Positions 1 through 6,894 of a DNA stretch of 9,552 nucleotides are shown piece after piece. The translations under genes and the position numbers were made by a program. The DNA is taken from NCBI GenBank assembly GCA_049718665.1, contig JBNARO010000045.1, positions 1-9,552 on the forward strand, in the 5' to 3' direction. Source of the DNA: NZ13-RE01 sp049718665. Its GTDB lineage: Bacteria > Dictyoglomota > Dictyoglomia > Dictyoglomales > Dictyoglomaceae. Position 1 is the stretch's first letter; each line of letters opens with the position of its first letter. Under the pieces are notes generated by a model, which did no database searches, was not told the DNA's origin, and saw nothing but the letters and a program-made list of their open reading frames with translations.

Positions 1-2194
1 CACCATATATAGGAGTCAAAGATGCAATTTCCTCCATAATTTCAGAAGCTGAATTATAATGTATATTATATCCCATTCTTCTTGCTACTTCACATATGAT
101 TCTCCAATCCTCTTTTGCTTCCCCAGGAGATTCTACAGCTTTTCTTAATAAGAGAACTCTTCTTTCAGTATTAGTGAAAGTTCCATCTTTCTCAGCAAAA
201 CTTGCAGAAGGTAAAACTACATGGGCAAGTTGGGCTGTCTCAGAGAGGAATATATCTTGCACCACTAAGAATTCTAAATTTCGTAAGGCAGATTCCACAT
301 GTTTTATATTTGGATCAGAAAGCATAGGATTTTCTCCCATTATATACATTCCTTTAATCTTTCCTTCGTAAGCTGCATTTATCATTTCCACTACAGTAAG
401 TCCAATCTTATCTGGGAGACCCTTTACGCCCCAAGCTTTCTCAAATTTTTCTTTGACAATTGGATCTGTCACCAATTGATAACCAGGATACCAGTTAGGA
501 AGAGCTCCCATATCACAGGCTCCTTGGACATTATTCTGTCCTCTTAATGGGTTTATTCCAGTAGATTCTCTACCTATCTGCCCTGTAACCATTGCTAAAT
601 TAGCAAGAGAAAGAACATTATCTGTTCCTGTAATATGTTGAGTTATGCCCATAGAGTAAACTATAGAAGATTTTCCTGAAGTAGCGTATATTCTTGCCGC
701 CTCAATAAGCTGTTCCTTAGGAATCCCAGTGATCTCTTCCACTCTTTCAGGAGTATACTTTTCAACCAACTTTTTAACTTCTTCAAAGTTTTCTGTTCTG
801 TTTCTTATGAATTCCTCATTAAGAAGACCTTCTTTAATAATCACATGAATCATTCCATTAATCCACGCAACATCAGTTCCTGGCTTTTGCCTTAACCATA
901 GAGTTGCAAATTTTACAAGATCAATTTTCCTTGGATCAATTACAATAAGTTTTGCACCTTTTTTTACTGCTCTTTTTATATAAGTACTTATAACAGGATG
1001 AGCTTCAGTGGTGTTAGAGCCAGTGACTAATATACAGTCTGCATCCTCTAATTCTCTTATGGAATTAGTCATAGCACCAGAGCCAAAAGCTCTTCCTAAT
1101 CCTACCACTGATGGGGCATGGCACAGTCTTGCACAATGATCTATATTATTAGTCCTAAATACTGCTCTTATAAATTTTTGAAAAACATAATTATCTTCAT
1201 TGGTACATTTTGCAGAGGCAAGACCTGCTAAAGCATCTGGTCCGTATTTTTCCTTGAGCTCTTTAAGTTTTGAAGCGACATAATCCAAGGCAGTATCCCA
1301 ATCAGTTTCTACAAACTTTCCATTTTTCTTAATTAAAGGCTTTGTTAACCTTTCAGGACTATTGATAAATTCATATCCAAACCTACCTTTTACACATAAT
1401 TTCCCAAGGTTAGGTTCTGCATCATATCCCATAACTTTTATAACTTTATTATCTTTTACCCAAAGCTCTATCTGACATCCAACACCGCAATATACACATG
1501 TGGTCTTTACTTTCTTTACCTCCCAAATTCTTCCCTTTCCAATAGATGGTTTTTCGACTAAAGCTCCCACAGGACACGCTTGGATACATTCTCCACATCC
1601 ATCACACTCTGAGTCTTTCCAACTTCTATCAAAACCAGGAGAAATTATTGCCTTATACCCTCTATATGCTACATCTATTACATGCTTTCCTTGAAGCTCA
1701 TCACAGGCTTTTATACATCTGTAACATAAAATACATTTCCCTGGGTCATAAATTAAGACAGGAGAAGAATCATCAATGGGGGGAAATTCCGTTCTCCTTG
1801 GGAACATTTCTTTAGTAATATCTATACCCAGCTGATACGCAATATCCTGAAGCATACAATTTCCATTTTTCTCACAGGTCATGCAATCATTTTTATGTTC
1901 CGAAAGGATCAAATTTAGAATTACTTTTCGAGCATTTATAATTTCTTCATCTTCTGTTATAACTTCCATTCCATTCTGAACATTAAGAGTACAAGAAGTT
2001 ACAAGTCCCGGCATTCCCTTGACCTTTACTAAACAGAGTCTACAAGAACCAGTTACAGAAACTTTCTCATAATAACAAAGTCCAGGGATATTAAAACCAT
2101 TTTCTCTAAGAACTTTTAAAAGATTCTCTCCTAAAGGAGCTTTTATTTCTCTCCCATCTACCCTTATAGTAACCAAACCTTCCCCTACTTCCAT
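1..2194 (-). CDS. fdhF: Formate dehydrogenase alpha subunit, NuoG-like N-terminus, cysteine-type active site (3' end outside window)
   Basis: This is probably the catalytic subunit of a cytoplasmic NAD-linked formate dehydrogenase (formate/CO2 interconversion) with a bis-MGD Mo or W cofactor. My translation gives 731 codons without a stop, so the C-terminal part (the rest of the pterin-binding domain) lies beyond base 1. Domains in order: plant-type [2Fe-2S] (C40, C51, C54, C68); His-Cys3 [4Fe-4S] (H100, C104, C107, C113); two ferredoxin [4Fe-4S] motifs (C154/157/160/164 and C197/200/203/207); FDH-type [4Fe-4S] (C233, C236, C240, C267), with K269 matching the E. coli FdhF Lys44 region; then the molybdopterin oxidoreductase domain. 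The active-site segment RLCHAPSV puts C358-H359 where E. coli FdhF has Sec140-His141. The later RGQNNVQGACDMGALP block also matches FdhF closely. There is no hydrogenase H-cluster domain. The ATG at 2194 follows AAGGAG with a 7-base spacer, four bases after the NuoF-like stop. Confidence 0.93.
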   Translation of the reverse strand, partial: MEVGEGLVTIRVDGREIKAPLGENLLKVLRENGFNIPGLCYYEKVSVTGSCRLCLVKVKGMPGLVTSCTLNVQNGMEVITEDEEIINARKVILNLILSEHKNDCMTCEKNGNCMLQDIAYQLGIDITKEMFPRRTEFPPIDDSSPVLIYDPGKCILCYRCIKACDELQGKHVIDVAYRGYKAIISPGFDRSWKDSECDGCGECIQACPVGALVEKPSIGKGRIWEVKKVKTTCVYCGVGCQIELWVKDNKVIKVMGYDAEPNLGKLCVKGRFGYEFINSPERLTKPLIKKNGKFVETDWDTALDYVASKLKELKEKYGPDALAGLASAKCTNEDNYVFQKFIRAVFRTNNIDHCARLCHAPSVVGLGRAFGSGAMTNSIRELEDADCILVTGSNTTEAHPVISTYIKRAVKKGAKLIVIDPRKIDLVKFATLWLRQKPGTDVAWINGMIHVIIKEGLLNEEFIRNRTENFEEVKKLVEKYTPERVEEITGIPKEQLIEAARIYATSGKSSIVYSMGITQHITGTDNVLSLANLAMVTGQIGRESTGINPLRGQNNVQGACDMGALPNWYPGYQLVTDPIVKEKFEKAWGVKGLPDKIGLTVVEMINAAYEGKIKGMYIMGENPMLSDPNIKHVESALRNLEFLVVQDIFLSETAQLAHVVLPSASFAEKDGTFTNTERRVLLLRKAVESPGEAKEDWRIICEVARRMGYNIHYNSASEIMEEIASLTPIYG

Positions 2195-2198
2195 AAAA

Positions 2199-3989
2199 TC
2201 ACTCCTTCTTTATAGCTTTAAATGGACATACTTGGAAACAGATTCCACACTTTGTGCATTTTTCTTGATCAATTACATAAGTTCCGTCTGTATCTTTAAA
2301 TATAGCTCCTACAGGACAATTTCTAAAACAAATAGAGCACTTTTTACACTCTTCTCTTATTACCTCATAATGGATTAATGCGGTACATACTTTTGCAGGA
2401 CATTTTTTATCTCTTATATGAGCAATATATTCATCTCTAAAGTACTTCAAAGTAGTAAGCACAGGATTTGGAGCTCCTTTTCCCAATCCACAAAGCGAGG
2501 TATTTCTTACCACATTAGCAAGTTCCTCTAATTCTATTAAATCTTTTTCTTCTCCCTCTCCCTTGGTTATCTTATCTAAAATTTCCAACATTCTTTTTGT
2601 TCCAACTCTACATGGCACACACTTTCCACAAGACTCATCCTGGGTAAAAGAGAGGAAAAATTTTGCCACGTCTACCATACAGTTGTCTTCATCCATAACA
2701 ATAAGACCACCAGAACCCATAATTGCCCCAAGAGATGTAATAGATTCGTAATCTACTGGAGTATCTAAATATTCTGCGGGAATACATCCACCTGCAGGTC
2801 CACCAATCTGTACTGCTTTAAACTTCTTACCTCCAGGAATTCCTCCTCCCACATTGTAAACAATCTCTCTTAGCGTAATACCCATAGGAACTTCAATTAA
2901 TCCTGTCATATTAATCTTCCCTGCAAGTGCAAAAACCTTTGTTCCTTTACTTTTTTCTGTTCCAAGACTGGCAAACCAATTTGCCCCTTTAAGAATAATT
3001 ACAGGAACATTTGCCCAGGTTTCCACATTGTTTATAACAGTGGGCTTTCCCCAAAGTCCTGAGTTTACTGGAAATGGTGGTCTTGGACGAGGCATTCCTC
3101 TTTTTCCTTCTACTGATGCAATAAGAGCTGTCTCCTCGCCACATACAAAAGCACCCGCTCCAATCCTGATTTCAATATCAAAAGAAAAATCTGTCCCTAA
3201 TATATTTTCTCCCAAAAGACCATAATCTCTTGCTTGTTCTAAAGCAGAAGTTAATCTTTTAATAGCTAAAGGATATTCCGCTCTTATATATACAAAACCT
3301 TTTTTCGCAGAAACAGCATAAGCACCAATAAGCATTCCTTCAATAACTGAGTGAGGATCTCCTTCTAAAATACTTCTATCCATAAAAGCTCCTGGATCTC
3401 CTTCATCTGCATTACATATGATATATTTTTCATCCCCTTGAGCTTTTTTTGCTAACTCCCACTTTAAACCTGTAGGAAAGCCTGCTCCTCCTCTTCCTCT
3501 GAGTCCAGACTTTTTAACCTCAGAGATAACTTCTTCAGGAGTCATTTCTGTAAGAACTTTTGCTAAAGCTGAATATCCTTCTCTTGCAATATATTCTTCA
3601 ATATTTAAAGGATCTATAAATCCAACATTTCTTAAAGCTATTCTTACTTGGTTCTTAAAGAAAGGAAGCTCATTAATAGTGGGAAGAGGTTTCTTCAACT
3701 CTGGCTCTTTAACTAAAAGTCTTTCTACAACTCTTCCTTTGAGAAGATGTTCTTGAACAATATCTTTTGCATCTTGAGGCTTCAAACGAATATAGAAAAT
3801 ACCTTCAGGATATATTACCATTACAGGTCCAAGATCGCATGTTCCAAAGCATCCTGTCTCAATTATTTTAACTTCTTCATAGATACCTGCAGATTTTAAT
3901 TCTCTCTCTAAGGCAGACTTAAAACTTTCTTCGCCTGCTGATATACATGCTGCACCAGCACATATTAAGATGTGCGCCCTTTCTGCCAT
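2199..3989 (-). CDS. nuoF: HydB/HndC-type NuoF-like subunit (FMN, NAD(P)H-binding, Fe-S)
   Basis: This is the diaphorase subunit, passing electrons between NAD(P)H, FMN and Fe-S clusters of a soluble complex. It has 596 aa, the length of the HydB/HndC type rather than the roughly 430-450 aa of complex I NuoF. Domains: N-terminal thioredoxin-like [2Fe-2S] (C10, C15, C47, C51); NADH/FMN fold with GRGGAGFPTG at 165-174, ADEGDPG at 194-200, GAGAFVCGEETAL at 277-289 and NNVET at 320-324; SLBB region; N3-type [4Fe-4S] (C454, C457, C460, C500); CPAKVC at 530-535; and a C-terminal double [4Fe-4S] ferredoxin (C548/551/554/558 and C578/581/584/588). The extra N- and C-terminal Fe-S domains are typical of bifurcating or NAD(P)-linked [FeFe] hydrogenases and formate dehydrogenases. 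Start at ATG 3989 behind a strong SD (AAGGAGG). It lies directly upstream of the formate dehydrogenase gene, its likely partner. The nuoF symbol reflects homology only, since no complex I genes are present. Confidence 0.93.
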   Translation of the reverse strand: MAERAHILICAGAACISAGEESFKSALERELKSAGIYEEVKIIETGCFGTCDLGPVMVIYPEGIFYIRLKPQDAKDIVQEHLLKGRVVERLLVKEPELKKPLPTINELPFFKNQVRIALRNVGFIDPLNIEEYIAREGYSALAKVLTEMTPEEVISEVKKSGLRGRGGAGFPTGLKWELAKKAQGDEKYIICNADEGDPGAFMDRSILEGDPHSVIEGMLIGAYAVSAKKGFVYIRAEYPLAIKRLTSALEQARDYGLLGENILGTDFSFDIEIRIGAGAFVCGEETALIASVEGKRGMPRPRPPFPVNSGLWGKPTVINNVETWANVPVIILKGANWFASLGTEKSKGTKVFALAGKINMTGLIEVPMGITLREIVYNVGGGIPGGKKFKAVQIGGPAGGCIPAEYLDTPVDYESITSLGAIMGSGGLIVMDEDNCMVDVAKFFLSFTQDESCGKCVPCRVGTKRMLEILDKITKGEGEEKDLIELEELANVVRNTSLCGLGKGAPNPVLTTLKYFRDEYIAHIRDKKCPAKVCTALIHYEVIREECKKCSICFRNCPVGAIFKDTDGTYVIDQEKCTKCGICFQVCPFKAIKKE

Positions 3990-3993
3990 TTTT

Positions 3994-4015
3994 ATTATAA
4001 CCTCCTTGTTATAAC
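3994..4015 (-). promoter_or_regulatory. AT-rich hairpin presenting the Shine-Dalgarno sequence of the NuoF-like gene
   Basis: On the minus strand GTTATAAC (4015-4008) and GTTATAAT (4001-3994) can form an 8-bp stem (seven Watson-Crick pairs and one G-U). The six-base loop is AAGGAG, the core of the ribosome binding site for the gene starting at 3989. It sits in the only sizeable intergenic gap of the operon (3990-4019, 30 bases). Each arm is also nearly palindromic on its own. The stem is seen in the sequence. Any role in setting translation of this subunit is inference, and an A-U-rich stem would be weak at high temperature. Confidence 0.4.
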
Positions 4016-4019
4016 GATT

Positions 4020-4388
4020 TTATTCGGTAGATAACACATCCTCTGATGCTATCTGTCCATTAATAACATGTTGGGCAATAATTTTTCTGGCCTTCTCAGG
4101 GGTAACATATTTATAGAGGATTTTAGGTCCACCAACTTTTTGTACAGAAATTAGGGGTTCATATTCACAAAGTCCAATACAACCCGCTTGAGTTACCACT
4201 ACATTTTGAAGATTTCTCTTTTCTATTTCGTCTAAGATAGCAAGAAGAGTTTCGCGAGCTCCTGCTGCAATACCACATGTCCCCATATGGACTACAATTT
4301 TATCCTTACCCTCAGGAGTTCGAGCTTGAAGTTCAGCCTGCGCTTTTTCCTTAATCTTCTTTAAATCTTCTAATGTTAATTTCTTCAT
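4020..4388 (-). CDS. HndB-like thioredoxin-fold (2Fe-2S) ferredoxin domain protein
   Basis: This 122-aa soluble protein is probably a small Fe-S or structural subunit of the NAD-linked complex. A charged N-terminal helix (1-25) precedes a thioredoxin-like ferredoxin domain with MGTCGIAAGARE (C38) and QAGCIGLCE (C70, C74), then a PEKARKIIAQHVINGQ tail typical of this family. Only three cysteines are present. The usual pattern CxxxxC...CxxxC lacks its second cysteine (Gly43 occupies that spacing), while the CGIAAGARE motif itself is what I recall from HndB of Desulfovibrio NADP-reducing hydrogenase. Cluster binding is therefore uncertain. The gene sits between a GHKL ATPase and the NuoF-like gene, matching HndB placement. 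Its start overlaps the preceding stop (ATGA), behind a perfect AGGAGGTG SD. Subunit assignment is inferred from family and position. Confidence 0.85.
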   Translation of the reverse strand: MKKLTLEDLKKIKEKAQAELQARTPEGKDKIVVHMGTCGIAAGARETLLAILDEIEKRNLQNVVVTQAGCIGLCEYEPLISVQKVGGPKILYKYVTPEKARKIIAQHVINGQIASEDVLSTE

Positions 4389-4921
4389 AATTTCACACCT
4401 CCTAAATTTTCTTCAAGATATGATTTTAACATAGAAAGAACTTGGGGATGATTTATAGGAATTTCCCCCAACTCTTTTTTCCATTCTTCTGTAGAAAATT
4501 CAAAAAGTTTTCCATCAAAAGAAATCTTAAAATGGAAATTGACATCAGGAGCAGTAACAATAAGGCTATATAAGGTTCCAACAATATTCCCCAAGGGAGG
4601 AAGATCTACGTGAGAAGAAGGAAGAATTGCTATAAGCTCTGTTCCCTCCCCCACCTTAGAATTTATTTCTAAACTTCCCCCACAATTATTTACTACTTCA
4701 TTAAACAAAGGAATCCCTAAACCTATTTTTCGTGTTTTCCTTGTAGTAATAAAGGGACTCTTTATTTCCCTTAATATTTCTTCAGGAATACCTCTCCCAT
4801 CATCTTTAATTCTTATCTCCAACTTGTGTTGGCTCTTTATAATTTCTAAAGAAACATTTTTTGCCCCCGCTTCAATGGAGTTTTCTATTAAATCTAAGAT
4901 ATGTAGAGAAAGCTCTTTCAT
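4385..4921 (-). CDS. Stand-alone GHKL-type ATPase (histidine kinase/MutL-like ATP-binding domain)
   Basis: This 178-aa soluble protein has a Bergerat ATP-binding fold near the N-terminus. The N box is LDLIENSIEAGA (N14), the G1 box DDGRGIPEE (D41, G42, G44), the G2 box KIGLGIPLF (G67, G69), and GEGTELIAILP lies near residues 91-101. About 80 C-terminal residues follow with no motif I recognise. There is no HisKA dimerisation domain with a phosphoacceptor histidine, no receiver and no membrane segment, so this is not an ordinary sensor kinase. Comparable ATPases are found, as I recall, inside [FeFe]-hydrogenase operons of thermophilic Firmicutes and Thermotogae, with no established function. 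It is placed between NuoE-like and HndB-like subunit genes and coupled to both by 4-base ATGA overlaps, so it should be made alongside the enzyme. A role in regulation or assembly is inference. Confidence 0.85.
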   Translation of the reverse strand: MKELSLHILDLIENSIEAGAKNVSLEIIKSQHKLEIRIKDDGRGIPEEILREIKSPFITTRKTRKIGLGIPLFNEVVNNCGGSLEINSKVGEGTELIAILPSSHVDLPPLGNIVGTLYSLIVTAPDVNFHFKISFDGKLFEFSTEEWKKELGEIPINHPQVLSMLKSYLEENLGGVKL

Positions 4922-5406
4922 GGATTTTCCCTTCTAAAATCCTCTAAAAGTTTTTTAATTTTATTAGGTGTTAATCTTCCGTAAACTTCCTCATCAATCA
5001 TCAATGCAGGTGCCATACTACATGCTCCTATACATCTTACCAAATCTAAGGAATAATAGCCATCTTCAGTAACCTTACCCTCTTTTAACCCCATTTGTTC
5101 CAAAGCGGTAAGAAGATCTGCAGCTCCCTTAACATAACATGCGGTTCCCATACAAAGTCTCACCACATGTTTCCCTTGAGGTTCTAATCTGAAAAAGGAA
5201 TAAAAAGTCACTACACCGTAAATCTCACTTAAAGAAATTCTTAACCTTTCTGAGACCATTTCTAAGGCTTCTCTCGGGAGATAACCAAATTTCTCCTGAA
5301 TCCCATGAAGAATCATAATCAACGAACCAGGAGTTTTTGAAAACTTATTTAAAATCTTTTCCACTTCATTTTTAGCATACTCAGTAAATTTTAGCTTCAC
5401 TGCCAT
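4918..5406 (-). CDS. nuoE: NuoE/HydC/HndA-like [2Fe-2S] subunit
   Basis: This 162-aa small subunit is expected to pair with the NuoF-like flavoprotein and carry one [2Fe-2S] cluster next to FMN. An N-terminal helical bundle (about 1-70, with LHGIQEKFGYLP and EIYGVVTFYSFF, both family hallmarks) is followed by a thioredoxin-like domain. The cluster ligands are C85 and C90 (RLCMGTACYVKG) and C125 and C129 (VRCIGACSMAP), the full CxxxxC...CxxxC set. Its length is normal for the family. The ATG at 5406 has a strong SD (GGAGGT, 7-base spacer) embedded in the end of the PHP gene, which stops only three bases upstream. The nuoE symbol denotes homology; the context of HndB-like, HydB-type NuoF and FDH genes points to a soluble formate dehydrogenase complex rather than complex I. 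Confidence 0.93.
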   Translation of the reverse strand: MAVKLKFTEYAKNEVEKILNKFSKTPGSLIMILHGIQEKFGYLPREALEMVSERLRISLSEIYGVVTFYSFFRLEPQGKHVVRLCMGTACYVKGAADLLTALEQMGLKEGKVTEDGYYSLDLVRCIGACSMAPALMIDEEVYGRLTPNKIKKLLEDFRRENP

Positions 5407-5409
5407 TTT

Positions 5410-6150
5410 TTATACCTCCATCTGATATCTTATTTTTTTACTTTTTAAGGATCGAAGGAAATTTTCCCAAGAAAAACTATCTAAACCTAAAAAGGTCTTA
5501 GGCATTATCATATCATTAATAAAATGAGCATCAGAAGAAATTATTAAAGGTTTATCCTTTAAACTTGGAAAATCCGTAATAAATTTTTCAGGTTCTCCTC
5601 TCTTTGAAAGTTCCAAGATATCATATTTTAAAGTTTCAGGTATAAAACCTAAATTTGAAATTATACTATATGAGGGTCTATCAAGATGAGCAAGAATACT
5701 TATTCCGTTTTTTTCCCTAATTAAATCTATAACTTCTTCTATAGATAAGGATAAAGATACTGATAAAAGCCTTTCTTCTATCCTTTCCACTTCTTCATTT
5801 TCATTAACTACTACCTGAATTCCAAATAAATTCTCATCATTTCTTAGATTAGGAAGATAGGTCCATATTTTCTTCTGAAACTCTAAAGCAGAAAGATAAT
5901 CTTTAAAAATACCCACTATATGGACCTCTTCTTTAGTCTGTATTTCTATTCCTGGCAAAACAATAACTCCCATCTTTTCTCCCCAGTATCTTACTGCAGG
6001 ATAATTTTCTACAATATGATGATCTGTTATTGCAATAATATCAATATTAAGCATTTTCGCTCTCTCTACTATTGCCTTTGGAGACATACTAAAGTCTCCA
6101 CAAGGAGAAAGAACTGTATGAATATGTAAATCTATACCATACCATCTCAA
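5410..6150 (-). CDS. PHP-domain metal-dependent phosphoesterase
   Basis: This 246-aa soluble protein belongs to the PHP superfamily (the fold of histidinol phosphatase, the DNA polymerase III PHP domain and nucleoside diphosphate hydrolases). Candidate metal ligands are all visible: DLHIHT (H9, H11), PCGD (D19), ITDHH (D43, H44), E69 in LPGIEIQ, H77, AHLDRP (H155) and SSDAH (D207, H209). The set looks complete, so an active enzyme is likely, but its substrate cannot be read from the sequence. The start is a TTG at 6150 overlapping the preceding TGA as TTGA. It is the only start codon between the in-frame stop at 6171-6169 and Met22, and it is needed to keep the HxH motif. It sits between the DRTGG genes and the NuoE-like gene, so it may turn over a phosphorylated signal or metabolite for this operon. 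That role is inference. Confidence 0.88.
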   Translation of the reverse strand: MRWYGIDLHIHTVLSPCGDFSMSPKAIVERAKMLNIDIIAITDHHIVENYPAVRYWGEKMGVIVLPGIEIQTKEEVHIVGIFKDYLSALEFQKKIWTYLPNLRNDENLFGIQVVVNENEEVERIEERLLSVSLSLSIEEVIDLIREKNGISILAHLDRPSYSIISNLGFIPETLKYDILELSKRGEPEKFITDFPSLKDKPLIISSDAHFINDMIMPKTFLGLDSFSWENFLRSLKSKKIRYQMEV

Positions 6151-6542
6151 GAACTCTTTCTTTCCTCCTTATTTTTAACTCCTTTTACTATAGCACCTTC
6201 TATACCATGTTGGAATAATATTCCGCTGACAACAAAAACTATATGTTTTGTTCTTACTAAGATAATGCCATTTTCTTCTGCAAGTTTTATGGTATCTTGA
6301 GGGACCAATTTCCCTCTTGCTACAATTATCATAGGTATATCTAACATCTCTGCAGTTCTTACTATCTGTGAATTGGTAATTCCTGTAATCAAAACCACAT
6401 CTTTATTTTTACATTCCACTAAAGCAAGAACATCACTCATTAAATCAGCAGAGAATCCCCTTTTTATATCCACCTTATCTAAAAGATGTTCCCCTGCTAA
6501 AACTTCTCCTTCAATAAGTTTTACTATCTCTTTTGCCTTCAT
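6147..6542 (-). CDS. DRTGG-domain protein (second copy)
   Basis: This 131-aa single-domain protein is homologous to the first gene of the operon. Shared blocks are SADLMSDVLALV (31-42), LITGITNSQIVRTAEMLD (51-68), ARGKLVPQDTIKLAEE (75-90) and a C-terminal HGIEG (112-116). I assign the DRTGG domain from memory of similar stand-alone proteins; the literal string is absent. The domain is also found as a regulatory module in phosphotransacetylases and CBS-domain proteins, where ligand or nucleotide sensing has been proposed. It has no catalytic motif, signal peptide or membrane segment. Residues 121-131 form a charged tail not shared with the first copy. The ATG at 6542 follows the previous stop by one base, behind GGAGAGGAAAG. 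The tail ends in TTGA, which overlaps the TTG start of the PHP gene. Confidence 0.78.
   Translation of the reverse strand: MKAKEIVKLIEGEVLAGEHLLDKVDIKRGFSADLMSDVLALVECKNKDVVLITGITNSQIVRTAEMLDIPMIIVARGKLVPQDTIKLAEENGIILVRTKHIVFVVSGILFQHGIEGAIVKGVKNKEERKSS
6164..6169 (-). promoter_or_regulatory. Strong but distant ribosome binding site before the TTG start of the PHP gene
   Basis: AGGAGG lies 13 bases upstream of the TTG at 6150, longer than the usual 5-9. An in-frame stop (TAA, 6171-6169) touches the SD, and no other start codon lies between it and 6150. Initiation at TTG with stop-start coupling (TTGA) is therefore the only reading that keeps the metal-binding HxH. Confidence 0.5.
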
Positions 6543-6543
6543 C

Positions 6544-6894
6544 TTATATTTTTCTTTCCTCTCCTCTTATACCCAATTTATAAAGTTCTCCCGCTACTTC
6601 AAAAGCGGATTTTTCTGTAGCATATAAATTAATCTTTTCTTCTATTGCCTTTTTAATAGTATCTTCATCAGGTTTTTGTCCTGAAACAAATACTATAGTT
6701 CTAATTCCAGTAAGAACTGCTACAGCAATAGTATTTAAGTGAGTTTGAATAGTTAACCATATGGAATCTTCAAGAGCATGGGACATAACAAAAGAGAGAA
6801 GATCACAAGAAATTCCATACTTTATCTCTGCATCCTCATTGGGAGAAACAATGACTTTAAAATCTAAAATTTTGGCAATTTCTTTACTCTTCAT
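6544..6894 (-). CDS. Divergent DRTGG-like domain protein (third copy)
   Basis: This 116-aa small soluble protein belongs to the same family but to a separate subtype. The ADLMSD and RTAEMLD blocks of the other two copies are replaced by CDLLSFVMSHAL (30-41) and WLTIQTHLNTIAVAVLTG (46-63), while SGQKPDEDTIKKA and a C-terminal FEVAGELYKLGI resemble the family end. I recall this QTHxNxxAVA form in stand-alone proteins of thermophilic clostridia. I chose the ATG at 6894, not the upstream start at 6942. It gives an N-terminus (MKSKEIAKIL) that aligns with the paralogues, and it has an SD (AAGGAAG, 6-base spacer). The longer form would add 16 residues overlapping the upstream gene. The chosen form still overlaps that gene by 11 bases, implying coupling. 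Function is unknown. Confidence 0.72.
   Translation of the reverse strand: MKSKEIAKILDFKVIVSPNEDAEIKYGISCDLLSFVMSHALEDSIWLTIQTHLNTIAVAVLTGIRTIVFVSGQKPDEDTIKKAIEEKINLYATEKSAFEVAGELYKLGIRGEERKI

Noticed and set aside
96..547. Plus-strand open frames opposite the formate dehydrogenase gene
   Set aside because: They lie antisense to a continuous, motif-rich minus-strand coding frame, have no recognisable domain and no convincing SD.
1500..1815. Two overlapping plus-strand frames of 64 and 89 codons
   Set aside because: They are antisense to the ferredoxin motifs of the formate dehydrogenase gene, and their composition is explained by the complementary Cys/Gly-rich coding.
4385..4921. Sensor histidine kinase
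   Set aside because: There is no HisKA-type phosphoacceptor region, sensor domain, membrane segment or adjacent response regulator.
2199..5406. Respiratory complex I genes
   Set aside because: No membrane subunits (NuoA, H, J-N) are seen. The NuoF has HydB-type extra ferredoxin domains and the large subunit is a formate dehydrogenase.
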